From Chitinophagaceae bacterium (GTDB lineage: Bacteria > Bacteroidota > Bacteroidia > Chitinophagales > Chitinophagaceae): DNA of 57,799 nt. The stretch is taken from contig JANYCA010000197.1 in the NCBI GenBank assembly GCA_025360525.1, forward strand, positions 1 through 57,799, read 5' to 3'. Below, piece after piece: positions 49,221 to 57,799 of this stretch. The translations under genes and the position numbers were made by a program. The stretch's first letter is position 1. Every line of letters starts with the position of its first letter. The notes beneath the pieces were generated by a model that had not been told where the DNA came from, did no database searches, and saw nothing but the letters and a program-made list of their open reading frames with translations.

Positions 49221-50186
49221 TTAAGAATCCCGTTCAATAAAAAATGATGCCAATTCGGCGAGGCATGCCTTTCGTTTTTCAGTTACTGCTATATCCTGTA
49301 AATGCTGCAAGGCTGTTTGCAGGTATTTTTCTTTTAACTCTTTAGCCCAGCCATCAATATTACATTTTTTAAAAATGGCCAATACTTTATCCACTTTGTC
49401 TGCTGGGTTATCAGTCATTGATTGAAGCAAACTTAATTTTGTACTTTCATCAGCTGCTTCAAGCGCATGTATCATTAGGAAAGTTTTTTTATTTGCAATG
49501 ATATCCCCACCAATCTGTTTGCCAAATTTCGCCGGGTCACCAAATGCATCAAGGTAATCATCCTGCACCTGAAAGGCAATACCCAGGTTTTTTCCAAACT
49601 CATAAATATGCTGCTGGTTTCGTTCGCCTGTACCACCCAGGATAGCGCCTATTTGAAGGCTGGCAGCTAACAACACCGAGGTTTTAAGGGTAATCATGTG
49701 CAGGTATTCATCCATACTCACAGTATCCCGTTTTTCAAAATCCATATCCAACTGCTGACCTTCGCAAACCGCCTTAGCCGTATTATTAAAAAGATGCAAT
49801 ACTTTTTGTAAGTGGCCTGCCTTCATTCTATTTAAATACTCATACGCCCTTACAAACATTACATCACCGGCGAGTAGTGCTGTAGATTCGCCATATTTTG
49901 CGTGTAATGTCGGCATGCCGCGACGCACAGGTGCTTTATCCATAATATCGTCGTGTATCAAACTGAAATTATGAAATAGCTCAATTCCTGCTGCCGCAAA
50001 ATAAGCATCCTCATGTATCTCATCAAAGAGCTCATTACCCATTAATACACATACTGGTCTTACTCTTTTGCCACCTAATTGTAAAATATACTGGGCAGGG
50101 TCGTACAATGTTGGCGTGTGTTCGGGGAAATGGCGGGTATTAAACTTTTCGTCAAATATTTTCGACAATTCTATGAAAGAGTGCAT
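49221..50186 (-). CDS. Polyprenyl (geranylgeranyl/farnesyl-type) diphosphate synthase
   Basis: A 321-residue trans-prenyltransferase. The first aspartate-rich motif is HDDIMDKAPVRRG, the second is QDDYLDAFGDPAKFGKQIGGDI. Residues before the first motif (HNFSLI) help set product length. The family makes C15-C40 allylic diphosphates for quinones, carotenoids or undecaprenyl carriers; chain length is not predictable here with confidence. It lies between rpsU and rnr on the same strand, with a short 51-base gap to rnr. Confidence 0.9.
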   Translation of the reverse strand: MHSFIELSKIFDEKFNTRHFPEHTPTLYDPAQYILQLGGKRVRPVCVLMGNELFDEIHEDAYFAAAGIELFHNFSLIHDDIMDKAPVRRGMPTLHAKYGESTALLAGDVMFVRAYEYLNRMKAGHLQKVLHLFNNTAKAVCEGQQLDMDFEKRDTVSMDEYLHMITLKTSVLLAASLQIGAILGGTGERNQQHIYEFGKNLGIAFQVQDDYLDAFGDPAKFGKQIGGDIIANKKTFLMIHALEAADESTKLSLLQSMTDNPADKVDKVLAIFKKCNIDGWAKELKEKYLQTALQHLQDIAVTEKRKACLAELASFFIERDS

Positions 50187-50237
50187 GGGTATGATAACTT
50201 TTATTTCTATTAGATATTAACTTTGTAATAGCAGTGT

Positions 50238-52184
50238 TTATGGCAACCAATGGTAATCTAACTGGCGTTTATCTAAGTTAGCTGCCGCTACCTGTATTTT
50301 TACGCTATCACCCATTCGGAATTTTTTGCCTGTGCGCACGCCTATTAATGCATAATCGCTTTCATCTAAACGGAATTCATCATAATCGCTCAAATCCCTG
50401 ATAGTAACCATACCCTCGCATTTATGCAATACAGTTTCTACAAAAAATCCAAAACTCGCCACACCACTGATAATGCCATCAAAATCGTCTCCCAGGAAAT
50501 TTTGCATAAATTCTACCTGTTTATATTTATTGCCTGCTCTTTCTGTCTCCATGGCCTTGCGCTCCCGATCGCTGCAATGCTTGCATTTTTCCTCCATTTT
50601 TTTATCAACCTTGATATTTTTATCCAGGCATTCCTGCAATACACGATGCACCATTACATCCGGATAACGCCTGATTGGAGAAGTAAAGTGGCAATAATGC
50701 TCAAATCCTAATCCATAGTGGCCGATATTTTTTGAAGTGTAAATTGCTTTTGCCATGGTTCGGATGCCCAGCTGTTCCAGCACATGTTGCTCCGGCTTGC
50801 CGTTTACTTCTTTCAATAAATTATTGAATGATTTTGCCACGGCAGCATCATCTTTCATATCGAAAGTGTAGCCAAATTTTTTTGCAAAGGCAACAAATGG
50901 TTTTAGTTTCTCTTCATCGGGATTGGCGTGAATACGATAGGGAAATGGCAGTGGCTCTTTATCAATTTTTATTTTTGAAACATACTCGGCAATAGTACGG
51001 TTGGCCAACAGCATAAACTCTTCAATCAACTGATGAGATTCGCTACTTTCCTTTATTACAATACCGATGGGTTTACCGGTTTCATCTAATGTAAAACGCA
51101 CTTCCTGCGAAGAAAAATTGATGGCACCATTATCAAAACGCTGCTTACGAAATTGTTGCGCAAGTTCGTTTAATAATAATATTGCATTGAAATGTGTGCC
51201 TTCTTTGGAATCTATTATTGTTTGAACATCTTCGTAAGAAAAACGATGATCGCTGTGTATAACAGTACGCCCAATCCAGTGGTGCTTTATTTCGCCCCTG
51301 TTAGTAATTTGAAAAATTACAGAGAATGTATATTTATCTTCATTAGGACGTAGGGAACACAATTCGTTGCTTATTCTCTCTGGCAGCATTGGGTTTACCC
51401 TGTCGGGCAAATAAACACTTGTTGCTCTTTCATAAGCAGCCTTATCAAGTATACTGTTGGGCTGTACAAAATGACTTACATCTGCTATATGTACTCCAAT
51501 TTCATAATAGCCATTATCAAGGTTTCGTATCGATATGGCATCATCAAAATCTTTTGCATCAACCGGATCAATCGTAAAGGTTAAAATGTCCCTGCAATCT
51601 TTTCGTTTCCTTAATTCTTCACGGGAAATAGCTTCTGATAATTTCATAGCTTCCTGCAAAACCACTTCGTCAAAAACAAGCGGAAAGCCATTATCAATCA
51701 GTAATTCTTTCATGGCCATATCGTTAAGATCTGTGGCTTGTAAAATACTAACCACTTCACCTTCTGGTTTCTTTTCACTTTTATCCCATTTTACCATTTT
51801 TACTACTACCCTATCCCCATCAATTGCTCCGTTTAATTTTTCAATAGGAACAAAAAAATCGGGGACCGGTTTGTCTGTTGCCGGTATAAAAAAAGCGATG
51901 TCTCTTTTAAGTTGAAGATTGCCAACAAAAGTATTTTGTTTTCTTTCTACAACATCTATAATCTTACCTTCTGTGCGCCTTCCACGGCCACTTTCTTTGT
52001 TAACCTGTACTTTTACAATATCACCATGAAAAGCCCTGTTAATATCATTGGGCTTAATCACAATATCCTTTTCCATGCCCTCTACAATTACATACCCCAT
52101 GCCCCCACGGGCAATGTCCAATCTTCCCTTTACTGTTGACGTATGCGATGATTTTTTTTCTGTTGATTTTTTCTCTTTATCCAT
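50238..52184 (-). CDS. rnr: Ribonuclease R
   Basis: A 648-residue 3'-5' exoribonuclease of the RNB family. It starts with cold-shock OB domains (about 18-90 and 95-160), then the catalytic block TFTIDPVDAKDFDDAI (near 206-221, with the Asp cluster for two metals). A C-terminal S1 domain (DFDGIISGVASFGFFVET) follows. It is shorter than E. coli RNase R (813) because the N-terminal helix-turn-helix region and the Lys-rich tail are lacking. It degrades structured RNA and trims rRNA. Divergent from the MFS gene (90 bases between starts). Confidence 0.93.
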   Translation of the reverse strand: MDKEKKSTEKKSSHTSTVKGRLDIARGGMGYVIVEGMEKDIVIKPNDINRAFHGDIVKVQVNKESGRGRRTEGKIIDVVERKQNTFVGNLQLKRDIAFFIPATDKPVPDFFVPIEKLNGAIDGDRVVVKMVKWDKSEKKPEGEVVSILQATDLNDMAMKELLIDNGFPLVFDEVVLQEAMKLSEAISREELRKRKDCRDILTFTIDPVDAKDFDDAISIRNLDNGYYEIGVHIADVSHFVQPNSILDKAAYERATSVYLPDRVNPMLPERISNELCSLRPNEDKYTFSVIFQITNRGEIKHHWIGRTVIHSDHRFSYEDVQTIIDSKEGTHFNAILLLNELAQQFRKQRFDNGAINFSSQEVRFTLDETGKPIGIVIKESSESHQLIEEFMLLANRTIAEYVSKIKIDKEPLPFPYRIHANPDEEKLKPFVAFAKKFGYTFDMKDDAAVAKSFNNLLKEVNGKPEQHVLEQLGIRTMAKAIYTSKNIGHYGLGFEHYCHFTSPIRRYPDVMVHRVLQECLDKNIKVDKKMEEKCKHCSDRERKAMETERAGNKYKQVEFMQNFLGDDFDGIISGVASFGFFVETVLHKCEGMVTIRDLSDYDEFRLDESDYALIGVRTGKKFRMGDSVKIQVAAANLDKRQLDYHWLP

Positions 52185-52274
52185 AATTAATTGTTTCTGT
52201 CAGGTAACAAGACCCCCATTCTATTCAGGCTGCAATGTACCAACAAAATGCTACATTGAGCAAAATCAATCGTT

Positions 52275-53480
52275 TTGCAGAGCACATCAACCACCACAAA
52301 AAAAGTAATCACCAAGACGATCTGGATACTTTCCCTGGTAAGTTTATTTACAGATATAGCCAGCGAAATGTTATACCCGGTAATGCCTGTTTTTTTACAA
52401 AAGATTGGCTTTTCAATAATACTAATTGGCATTTTAGAAGGTATGGCCGAGGCTGTTGCCGGCCTCAGCAAAATTTATTTTGGACAGCGAAGCGATCAGG
52501 CTGGCAAACGACTTCCGTTTGTACAATTGGGATACACTCTCAGCGCTATCAGCAAACCCATGATGGGCATTTTTATTTTGCCGGCATGGATTTTTTTGGC
52601 AAGAACTTTAGACAGGATGGGCAAAGGTATTCGTACAGGGGCTAGAGATGCCCTTTTGAGTGATGAAGCCACCCCTGCAACTAAAGGCCGTGTATTTGGT
52701 TTTCACAGAAGCCTGGATACCCTTGGTGCTGCTATTGGCCCAGCAGTTTCATTGTTGTACCTGTATTATAATCCCGGCAATTACCGAACACTTTTTTTTA
52801 TTGCATTTGTACCAGGTTTAATGGCAATTATCGCCAGTTTTCTAATAAAAGAAAAAAGCAAAAAAACTATTACCAAAACTGCTGAGTCTTTAAATTTTTC
52901 AGTTTTTACCCGCTATTGGACCGCAAGTTCTGCTACTTACAAAAAACTGGTTGCTGGGTTGTTATTCTTTGCCTTATTTAATAGCACTGATGTTTTTTTA
53001 TTATTACAAATGAAAGCAAACGGCCTAAACGACACTTCTGTGATTGGAGTCTATATATTTTACAATCTTGTTTACGCATTACTCGCTTACCCTATTGGCA
53101 TGCTTGCAGACAGGTTTGGACTAAAAAAAACATTCCTTTGTGGCCTGATACTTTTTACAGTTGTTTATACCTGTTTTGCATTTAAACAGCCTATTACTTT
53201 TTACTTTTTACTTATTACTTTCTATGGAATTTATGCAGCAGCTACAGAAGGAATAGCAAAAGCATGGATCAGCAATGTGGTTGATAAGAGTGAAATGGCG
53301 TCTGCAATTGGCACCTACACCGGGTTTCAAAGCATAGCTGCATTAATTGCCAGTAGTGTGGGTGGAATGTTGTGGTATTATTTTGGCTTTAAGGTTACCT
53401 TCTTAGTTACTGCCACAGCCTCCTTGATGGCGGTGTTTTATTTAAGCAACATCGGTACTAAAAGAGCAAATTCAAACTAA
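52275..53480 (+). CDS. MFS transporter
   Basis: A 401-residue permease with 12 transmembrane segments in two halves. The loop 2-3 motif is GQRSDQAGKRLPF (near 74-86), related to the GxxxDRxGRR signature, with the second-half equivalent ADRFGLKKTF. It is a member of the MFS, with general similarity to drug or sugar-phosphate exporters, but the substrate is unknown. The ATG at 52275 lies 90 bases from the divergent rnr start. No obvious regulator or operon partner is near. Confidence 0.85.
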   Translation: MQSTSTTTKKVITKTIWILSLVSLFTDIASEMLYPVMPVFLQKIGFSIILIGILEGMAEAVAGLSKIYFGQRSDQAGKRLPFVQLGYTLSAISKPMMGIFILPAWIFLARTLDRMGKGIRTGARDALLSDEATPATKGRVFGFHRSLDTLGAAIGPAVSLLYLYYNPGNYRTLFFIAFVPGLMAIIASFLIKEKSKKTITKTAESLNFSVFTRYWTASSATYKKLVAGLLFFALFNSTDVFLLLQMKANGLNDTSVIGVYIFYNLVYALLAYPIGMLADRFGLKKTFLCGLILFTVVYTCFAFKQPITFYFLLITFYGIYAAATEGIAKAWISNVVDKSEMASAIGTYTGFQSIAALIASSVGGMLWYYFGFKVTFLVTATASLMAVFYLSNIGTKRANSN

Positions 53481-53706
53481 TAAAATTTCAATTAAATTTA
53501 AATTTCAGTAGAAAGTAAAAAGGAGATTGACCCCGTTATTTGCGCTACTATTATAAAAGTGGCTTCATTAAAAACGATTGCAAAAAAAGGTTTACCCATT
53601 TAAGATTTTTATTCAGCATATTTTACACAGGTATCAATTTTATAAAAGTCTTTGCCCTATTTTTAGTTATTAAAAAGATTGTAGCCATTAATCCAGCATT
53701 TTAAAA

Positions 53707-54546
53707 ATGGAAAAAATAATTTATTTCTGGGACCACATTACCACTGGCCAACGTGTGCTGACTATTATAGCTCCCTTAATTTTTTTTTGGTTACTGGAAT
53801 ACATCATTCCACTTTTTTATTTTGATAAAAAATATAAAAAAATCAGGCATACCGGTGTGAACCTGCTTTTTCTGTCAACCACACTTATTTTAAACCTGAT
53901 ACTGGGTGTTGCCACAGTTGCCGTTGCCAGCTGGACAACCAACCACCAGATTGGGGTACTTAACTGGATAGCGATGCCTCTTTGGCTGCAGGTTTTGGTG
54001 ATGCTGTTTGTGATGGACTTATTTGCACAGTATATACCTCATTACCTGATGCACAAAATAAAATTCCTTTGGAGATTTCATGTAGTACACCATAGTGATA
54101 CGCACGTTGACGTTAGTACCGGAACCCGCCATCACCCGGGCGAATGGCTGTTAAGGGAAAGCTTTACAATTGTAGGTATTATTATTATGGGTGTGCCTGT
54201 TGGTTTATATTTCATGCACAGGAGTTTCCAGGCATTGTTTACTTATTTCAATCATGCCAATATCAGCTTACCCAAATGGTTAGACAGAACAATCGGTTTA
54301 GTTTTTGTATCGCCTGATATGCATAAATTTCATCACCACGATAAACGTCCCTGGACGGATATGAACTTCGCCAACAGTTTCTCTATTTGGGATAGGTTGT
54401 TTGGCACGTTGGTTTACGATGATACCAACAAAATACAATATGGTATTGACACACTAGATGGCAAGTTTGATGAGAACATCGGCTTTCAAATGAAAGTGCC
54501 TTTTGATTACAGTTTACTGGTTTCGAAACCAACGATTGAGGAATAA
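53707..54546 (+). CDS. Sterol desaturase/fatty acid hydroxylase family protein
   Basis: A 279-residue membrane protein with about four hydrophobic segments and the di-iron histidine clusters of the family: HYLMHKIKFLWRFHVVHHSD (first and second clusters) and HKFHHHD (third, about 218-224). Members hydroxylate or desaturate lipid or carotenoid chains using O2. The substrate here is unknown; bacterial lipid tails or carotenoids are likelier than sterols. The gene is flanked by 226- and 215-base gaps with no clear link to the FecA-like receptor that follows. Confidence 0.87.
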   Translation: MEKIIYFWDHITTGQRVLTIIAPLIFFWLLEYIIPLFYFDKKYKKIRHTGVNLLFLSTTLILNLILGVATVAVASWTTNHQIGVLNWIAMPLWLQVLVMLFVMDLFAQYIPHYLMHKIKFLWRFHVVHHSDTHVDVSTGTRHHPGEWLLRESFTIVGIIIMGVPVGLYFMHRSFQALFTYFNHANISLPKWLDRTIGLVFVSPDMHKFHHHDKRPWTDMNFANSFSIWDRLFGTLVYDDTNKIQYGIDTLDGKFDENIGFQMKVPFDYSLLVSKPTIEE

Positions 54547-54761
54547 TACTTAGCTATCAATAATTTAGATAAGCATTTTTCGTCTCCTTGTAAAGGCTAT
54601 ATCTTCTCACAACAAATGCATTTTTCACAGCATAAATACAATTATCCAAAAACCTAATTCCTCATTGCGAAAAATCATTTCCCGATTGCTAGCGGCACGC
54701 TGCGATATCTGTATCATTTTTGCACCTCATTCATAATTAACCAAAAGAGGGATTCAAAAAA

Positions 54762-56978
54762 ATGGAAATTTTTATTAAAAAACAACTGCTTACCGCATTA
54801 CTGGCAACTCTAATAATCAACTCTATCCGGGCACAACAATTACAGCCCAAAACCACAGACAGCCTATTTAGCAAAAATTTACCCGAAATAACCATTGTGG
54901 GCAGGGGAAGCAGGAGCGATTACCAGCAAATGCCCGAAATAGTAGGCACCAATATTTACGCCGGCAAAAAAAATGCATTGATTGTATTGGACAATGTAAA
55001 AGGTAATGTAGTAACCAATACCATGCGGCAGGTATTGGCAAAAGTGCCGGGCATTCATATATGGGAAAGTGATCCGAGTGGCATACAAATTGGCATTGCT
55101 GCAAGAGGTTTAAGTCCAAACAGAAGCTGGGAATTTAACGTTCGTCAAAATGGATATGATATTGCAGCTGATCCATTTGGATATCCGGAGGCATATTATA
55201 ATCCACAATTGCAAGCCGTGCAAAGAATAGAGGTTGTACGGGGGCAGGGCTCATTGCAATATGGCCCACAGTTTGGCGGATTGGTTAATTATATATTACG
55301 CAACGGCAGCGAAATAGACAAGCCATTTCAAATAGAAACGCAACAAACCATCGGTAGCAAAGGCTTGTTAAACAGTTACAATGCAATTGGTGGTAACACT
55401 GCTAAGGTAAATTATTACTCCTTTTTTGACCATCGCAATGGAGATGGTTGGAGGCAAAACAGCCGCTATTATACCAATGCAGTATTTGGTACGGTAACTT
55501 ATAAAATAACGTCTAAATTTTCTTTAACTGCAGAGTTGATGCACCAGCATGTAAGAAGCCAGCAAGCAGGTGGACTGCCGGATAGCCTTGTGTATGCTGA
55601 TGCTCAAAAAAGTTTTCGCAGTCGAAACTGGTTCGATATTACCTGGACAATGCCTGCCTTAATGGCGAATTTTGCCATCAATGATCATACACGCTGGAAC
55701 ACCAAGTTATTTGCAACCATTGGCGACAGAAACAGCGTAGGATTTACCGCTTCCATTACAACAAAAGACAGCATCAATACTGCGACAAAAGAGTACAATA
55801 ACCGGGTTTTAAATGCCGATAAGTATAGGAATTATGCTTTGGAAAGCCGCATCATCACGGATTATTATTTGGGTAAGATGAAGAATAGTTTATCCGGAGG
55901 CATCCGGCTTTACACCGGCACAACCACAAGGGTTGCAGATGGAAAAGGAACAACAGGAACTGATTACAACATGACTGTTATTGGAAATTATCCCAGGGAT
56001 ATTGCATTTACCTCACACAATGTTGCTGTTTTTGTAGAAAATATTTTTAGAATTTCAGATAAATTTTTGGTAATACCTGGTGTAAGGTATGAATGGCTGG
56101 AAGGCGCAGCAGGTGGCAGAATTGGTTACGCCCCCAATGGCGGTGCTGCAATTAAATTACAGGAAGTAAAACGGAGCCGCAGTTTTGTATTGGCAGGATT
56201 GGGCACTGAGTATCATCTTACAAAAAGCACAGAAATTTATGCCAATTACAGCCAGGCATACCGTCCTATACAGTTTGCGAATTTACAGGCACCACCAACA
56301 ACGGATGTGGTAGATCCTAACCTAAAGGATGCCAAGGGATATAATATTGATTTGGGATACCGGGGCAAAGTCAGCAATTTTCTTCAGTTTGATATCAGCG
56401 GATTTTATCTTCAATACAATAACCGGGTAGGAACTATTACACCAACCGGCACTAACTACCGGCTGATTACAAATGTTGGAAACAGCAGCAGCAAAGGCTT
56501 TGAAGGATATGCAGAAATTGACCTTGTGAAAGCTTTTACAAAAAGCATTAAAACAACATTATCCATTTTTGGATCCTACGGTTATACAAATGCAACCTAT
56601 AGTGGCGATCATAAAGACGCACAAACAAAGGGTAAAAAAGCAGAGAATGCACCAACCAATATTGTCCGTTTCGGTATTACAGCTGGCTACAAAACTGTCT
56701 CTTTAACAGCTCAAATAAATTATGTTGACAAAGCCTACAGCGATGCAAACAATACAATAAAACCCACGGCTAATGGACAAACAGGTTTAATTCCTTCTTA
56801 TTCAGTTACTGATTTAACGCTCACGTATCTACACTCAAAAAAGTTCAATATAAAAGCAGGGTTTAACAACATCTTCGACAAACGCTACTTCACACGTCGT
56901 GCAGGCGGTTATCCAGGGCCAGGTGCGTTACCGGGTGATGGCAGAACCTTATTTGTTTCGGTAGGTGCAAAATTTTAA
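54762..56978 (+). CDS. TonB-dependent receptor, FecA-like
   Basis: A 738-residue outer-membrane receptor. The signal peptide (MEIFIKKQLLTALLATLIINSIRAQ) is followed by a plug domain (about 60-180) with MRQVLAKVPGIHIWESDPSGIQIGIAARGLSPNRSWEFNVRQNGYDI and VVRGQGSLQYGPQFGG, then a 22-strand-type barrel ending in SVGAKF. The plug resembles ferric-dicitrate and other FecA-type receptors, suggesting iron chelate uptake; no anti-sigma/sigma pair is adjacent. It lacks an N-terminal carboxypeptidase-like domain, so it is not of the SusC type. A terminator lies about 55 bases downstream. Confidence 0.88.
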   Translation: MEIFIKKQLLTALLATLIINSIRAQQLQPKTTDSLFSKNLPEITIVGRGSRSDYQQMPEIVGTNIYAGKKNALIVLDNVKGNVVTNTMRQVLAKVPGIHIWESDPSGIQIGIAARGLSPNRSWEFNVRQNGYDIAADPFGYPEAYYNPQLQAVQRIEVVRGQGSLQYGPQFGGLVNYILRNGSEIDKPFQIETQQTIGSKGLLNSYNAIGGNTAKVNYYSFFDHRNGDGWRQNSRYYTNAVFGTVTYKITSKFSLTAELMHQHVRSQQAGGLPDSLVYADAQKSFRSRNWFDITWTMPALMANFAINDHTRWNTKLFATIGDRNSVGFTASITTKDSINTATKEYNNRVLNADKYRNYALESRIITDYYLGKMKNSLSGGIRLYTGTTTRVADGKGTTGTDYNMTVIGNYPRDIAFTSHNVAVFVENIFRISDKFLVIPGVRYEWLEGAAGGRIGYAPNGGAAIKLQEVKRSRSFVLAGLGTEYHLTKSTEIYANYSQAYRPIQFANLQAPPTTDVVDPNLKDAKGYNIDLGYRGKVSNFLQFDISGFYLQYNNRVGTITPTGTNYRLITNVGNSSSKGFEGYAEIDLVKAFTKSIKTTLSIFGSYGYTNATYSGDHKDAQTKGKKAENAPTNIVRFGITAGYKTVSLTAQINYVDKAYSDANNTIKPTANGQTGLIPSYSVTDLTLTYLHSKKFNIKAGFNNIFDKRYFTRRAGGYPGPGALPGDGRTLFVSVGAKF

Positions 56979-57032
56979 GTACAAGTAGCAAATACACTTT
57001 CAATTAATTTAGATCAACCGATAAGAGTTGAT

Positions 57033-57066
57033 AAAACGAGGCCGCCTTAAAATGCAGCCTCGTTTT
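57033..57066 (+). terminator. Terminator after the FecA-like receptor
   Basis: AAAACGAGGC (57033-57042) pairs perfectly with GCCTCGTTTT (57057-57066) over a 14-base loop, ending in a short T run. It isolates the receptor gene from the downstream ice-binding gene. Confidence 0.82.
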
Positions 57067-57270
57067 GAGTTTAAGAATTAAAAAAAAATATTGTTTTAAG
57101 ACGTTTAATAACAAAGTCTTATAGAACCAAACCCAAATCAATTGGAAAATTTTTTAATTATATAAGAACGCTAACGACAAAAACTAACAATTTTGTCTAA
57201 TATTTTTACGTTAGTCTTGCGCACCCTAGTTTTTAAAATGAACTAAAGTTCCACATAACTACTACAAGTA

Positions 57271-57799
57271 TTGAAAAAGCACTTATTATTAATTACAGTC
57301 GCTATTACATTATTAATTACTCCATTGGTAAATTTTGCACAGGCGCCTTTTTTGGGAACTGCAGAAAATTTTGTACTTTTTACCGTTGAAGGTGCATTAG
57401 CAAATACCGGCATATCTCTAATTACCGGAGATATCGGGACTGGTGTTGGAGCTGTTACAGGATATTCCGAAGTAAATGGTTCTGTCCACATTGCCGATGC
57501 TGTAACAACGCAGGCGTCAACAGATGTATTAAATGCTTACAATCAGCTAAATGCCGTTATACCAACAGCGTATCCCGGAGTTGTATTGGGTAATGGCCAA
57601 ATACTCGGTGCTGGCATATATGCTATTGCCGCTGCAGCATCTTTAAATCTTACACTCACTTTAGACGGCCAGGGAAACCCGGATGCCGTCTTTATAATTA
57701 CAACTGGTGGAGCCTTTACCACTGGCGCATCTTCACAAGTAATTTTAATCAATGGAGCCAAATCCTGCAATGTGTTTTGGAAAATAGAGGGAGCTGCTT
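57271..57799 (+). CDS. Ice-binding-like protein (DUF3494), truncated by the window end
   Basis: An open frame of at least 176 codons runs to the last base. A TTG at 57271 is the only good start (in-frame stop at 57256, no ATG), giving a signal peptide LKKHLLLITVAITLLITPLVNFAQ. The mature part has the DUF3494 pattern: NFVLFTVEGALANTGISLITGDIGTG, a helix with STDVLNAYNQL, then GAGIYAIAAAASLNLTLTLDGQGNPDAVFII and CNVFWKIEGAA. The fold is a beta-helix that binds ice in known members; many homologues come from cold habitats. It is exported and may end in a sorting domain beyond the window. Ice binding is inferred. Confidence 0.9.
   Translation, partial: MKKHLLLITVAITLLITPLVNFAQAPFLGTAENFVLFTVEGALANTGISLITGDIGTGVGAVTGYSEVNGSVHIADAVTTQASTDVLNAYNQLNAVIPTAYPGVVLGNGQILGAGIYAIAAAASLNLTLTLDGQGNPDAVFIITTGGAFTTGASSQVILINGAKSCNVFWKIEGAA

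Noticed and set aside
52187..52471. A 94-codon minus-strand frame across the rnr-MFS gap
   Set aside because: It is antisense to the N-terminus of the MFS gene and has no family character.
57243..57491. An 82-codon minus-strand frame at the end of the window
   Set aside because: It is opposite the much better DUF3494 frame, which has a signal peptide and recognisable core.

Overview
The window comes from a member of the Bacteroidota, most likely the family Chitinophagaceae. The evidence is a type IX secretion sorting domain, a lipidated TamA-like outer-membrane factor, a PorV-free but otherwise typical set of TonB-type proteins, TAnnTTTG-type promoters, and the order rpsU, xerC, hpf, four tRNAs, tuf, tRNA-Trp, secE, nusG. 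Base composition is moderately AT-rich. No rRNA, prophage or CRISPR array is visible. Mobile DNA is limited to short non-autonomous repeats and one REP-type (Y1) transposase.

Layout. 1-3081: a repeat-rich intergenic stretch, a GH18 chitinase-like enzyme, a DUF433/DUF5615 toxin-antitoxin pair and an SpoU rRNA methyltransferase. 3099-8424: TamL, a MATE exporter and CutC, with a MITE-like repeat between the last two. 8560-9325: a zeta-toxin-like P-loop kinase and a small overlapping partner gene. 9511-16967: a GH95 fucosidase, an MgtA-type P-ATPase, coaE and prfC. 17282-20282: a VOC protein, a REP-associated transposase sitting among palindromes and tandem repeats, and an ALDH7-type dehydrogenase. 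20510-27677: a PfkB kinase, an FUSC membrane protein, a DUF1080 hydrolase and a large zinc protease. 27764-31277: a three-gene sugar-acid operon (IlvD/Edd dehydratase, SDR, SMP-30 lactonase). 31700-34689: an envelope-sensing operon (LiaF-like, DUF4288, LytS-type kinase, LytTR regulator). 34704-41477: lptG, an OmpA protein, tgt, a GT2 glycosyltransferase, a TonB-like protein and pdhB. 41746-50186: a T9SS cargo protein and the conserved translation cluster. 50238-57799: rnr, an MFS transporter, a sterol-desaturase-family hydroxylase, a FecA-like receptor and the start of an ice-binding protein that runs off the window.

How the genes fit together. The translation/tRNA cluster is the conserved backbone. 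Carbohydrate use appears as scattered single enzymes (GH18, GH95, DUF1080) plus one oxidative aldose pathway. The envelope is represented by TamL, LptG, OmpA, FUSC, the LiaF-like system and TonB parts. The least explained material is repetitive: three short elements sharing TGGGTGCATT-type terminal inverted repeats (7422, 21444, 31401), the transposase with its palindromes, and a 36-base repeat family in the first 430 bases. Two small overlapping gene pairs (zeta-like kinase plus a 55-residue protein; DUF433 plus DUF5615) are candidate toxin-antitoxin systems. I see no large wholly novel system.
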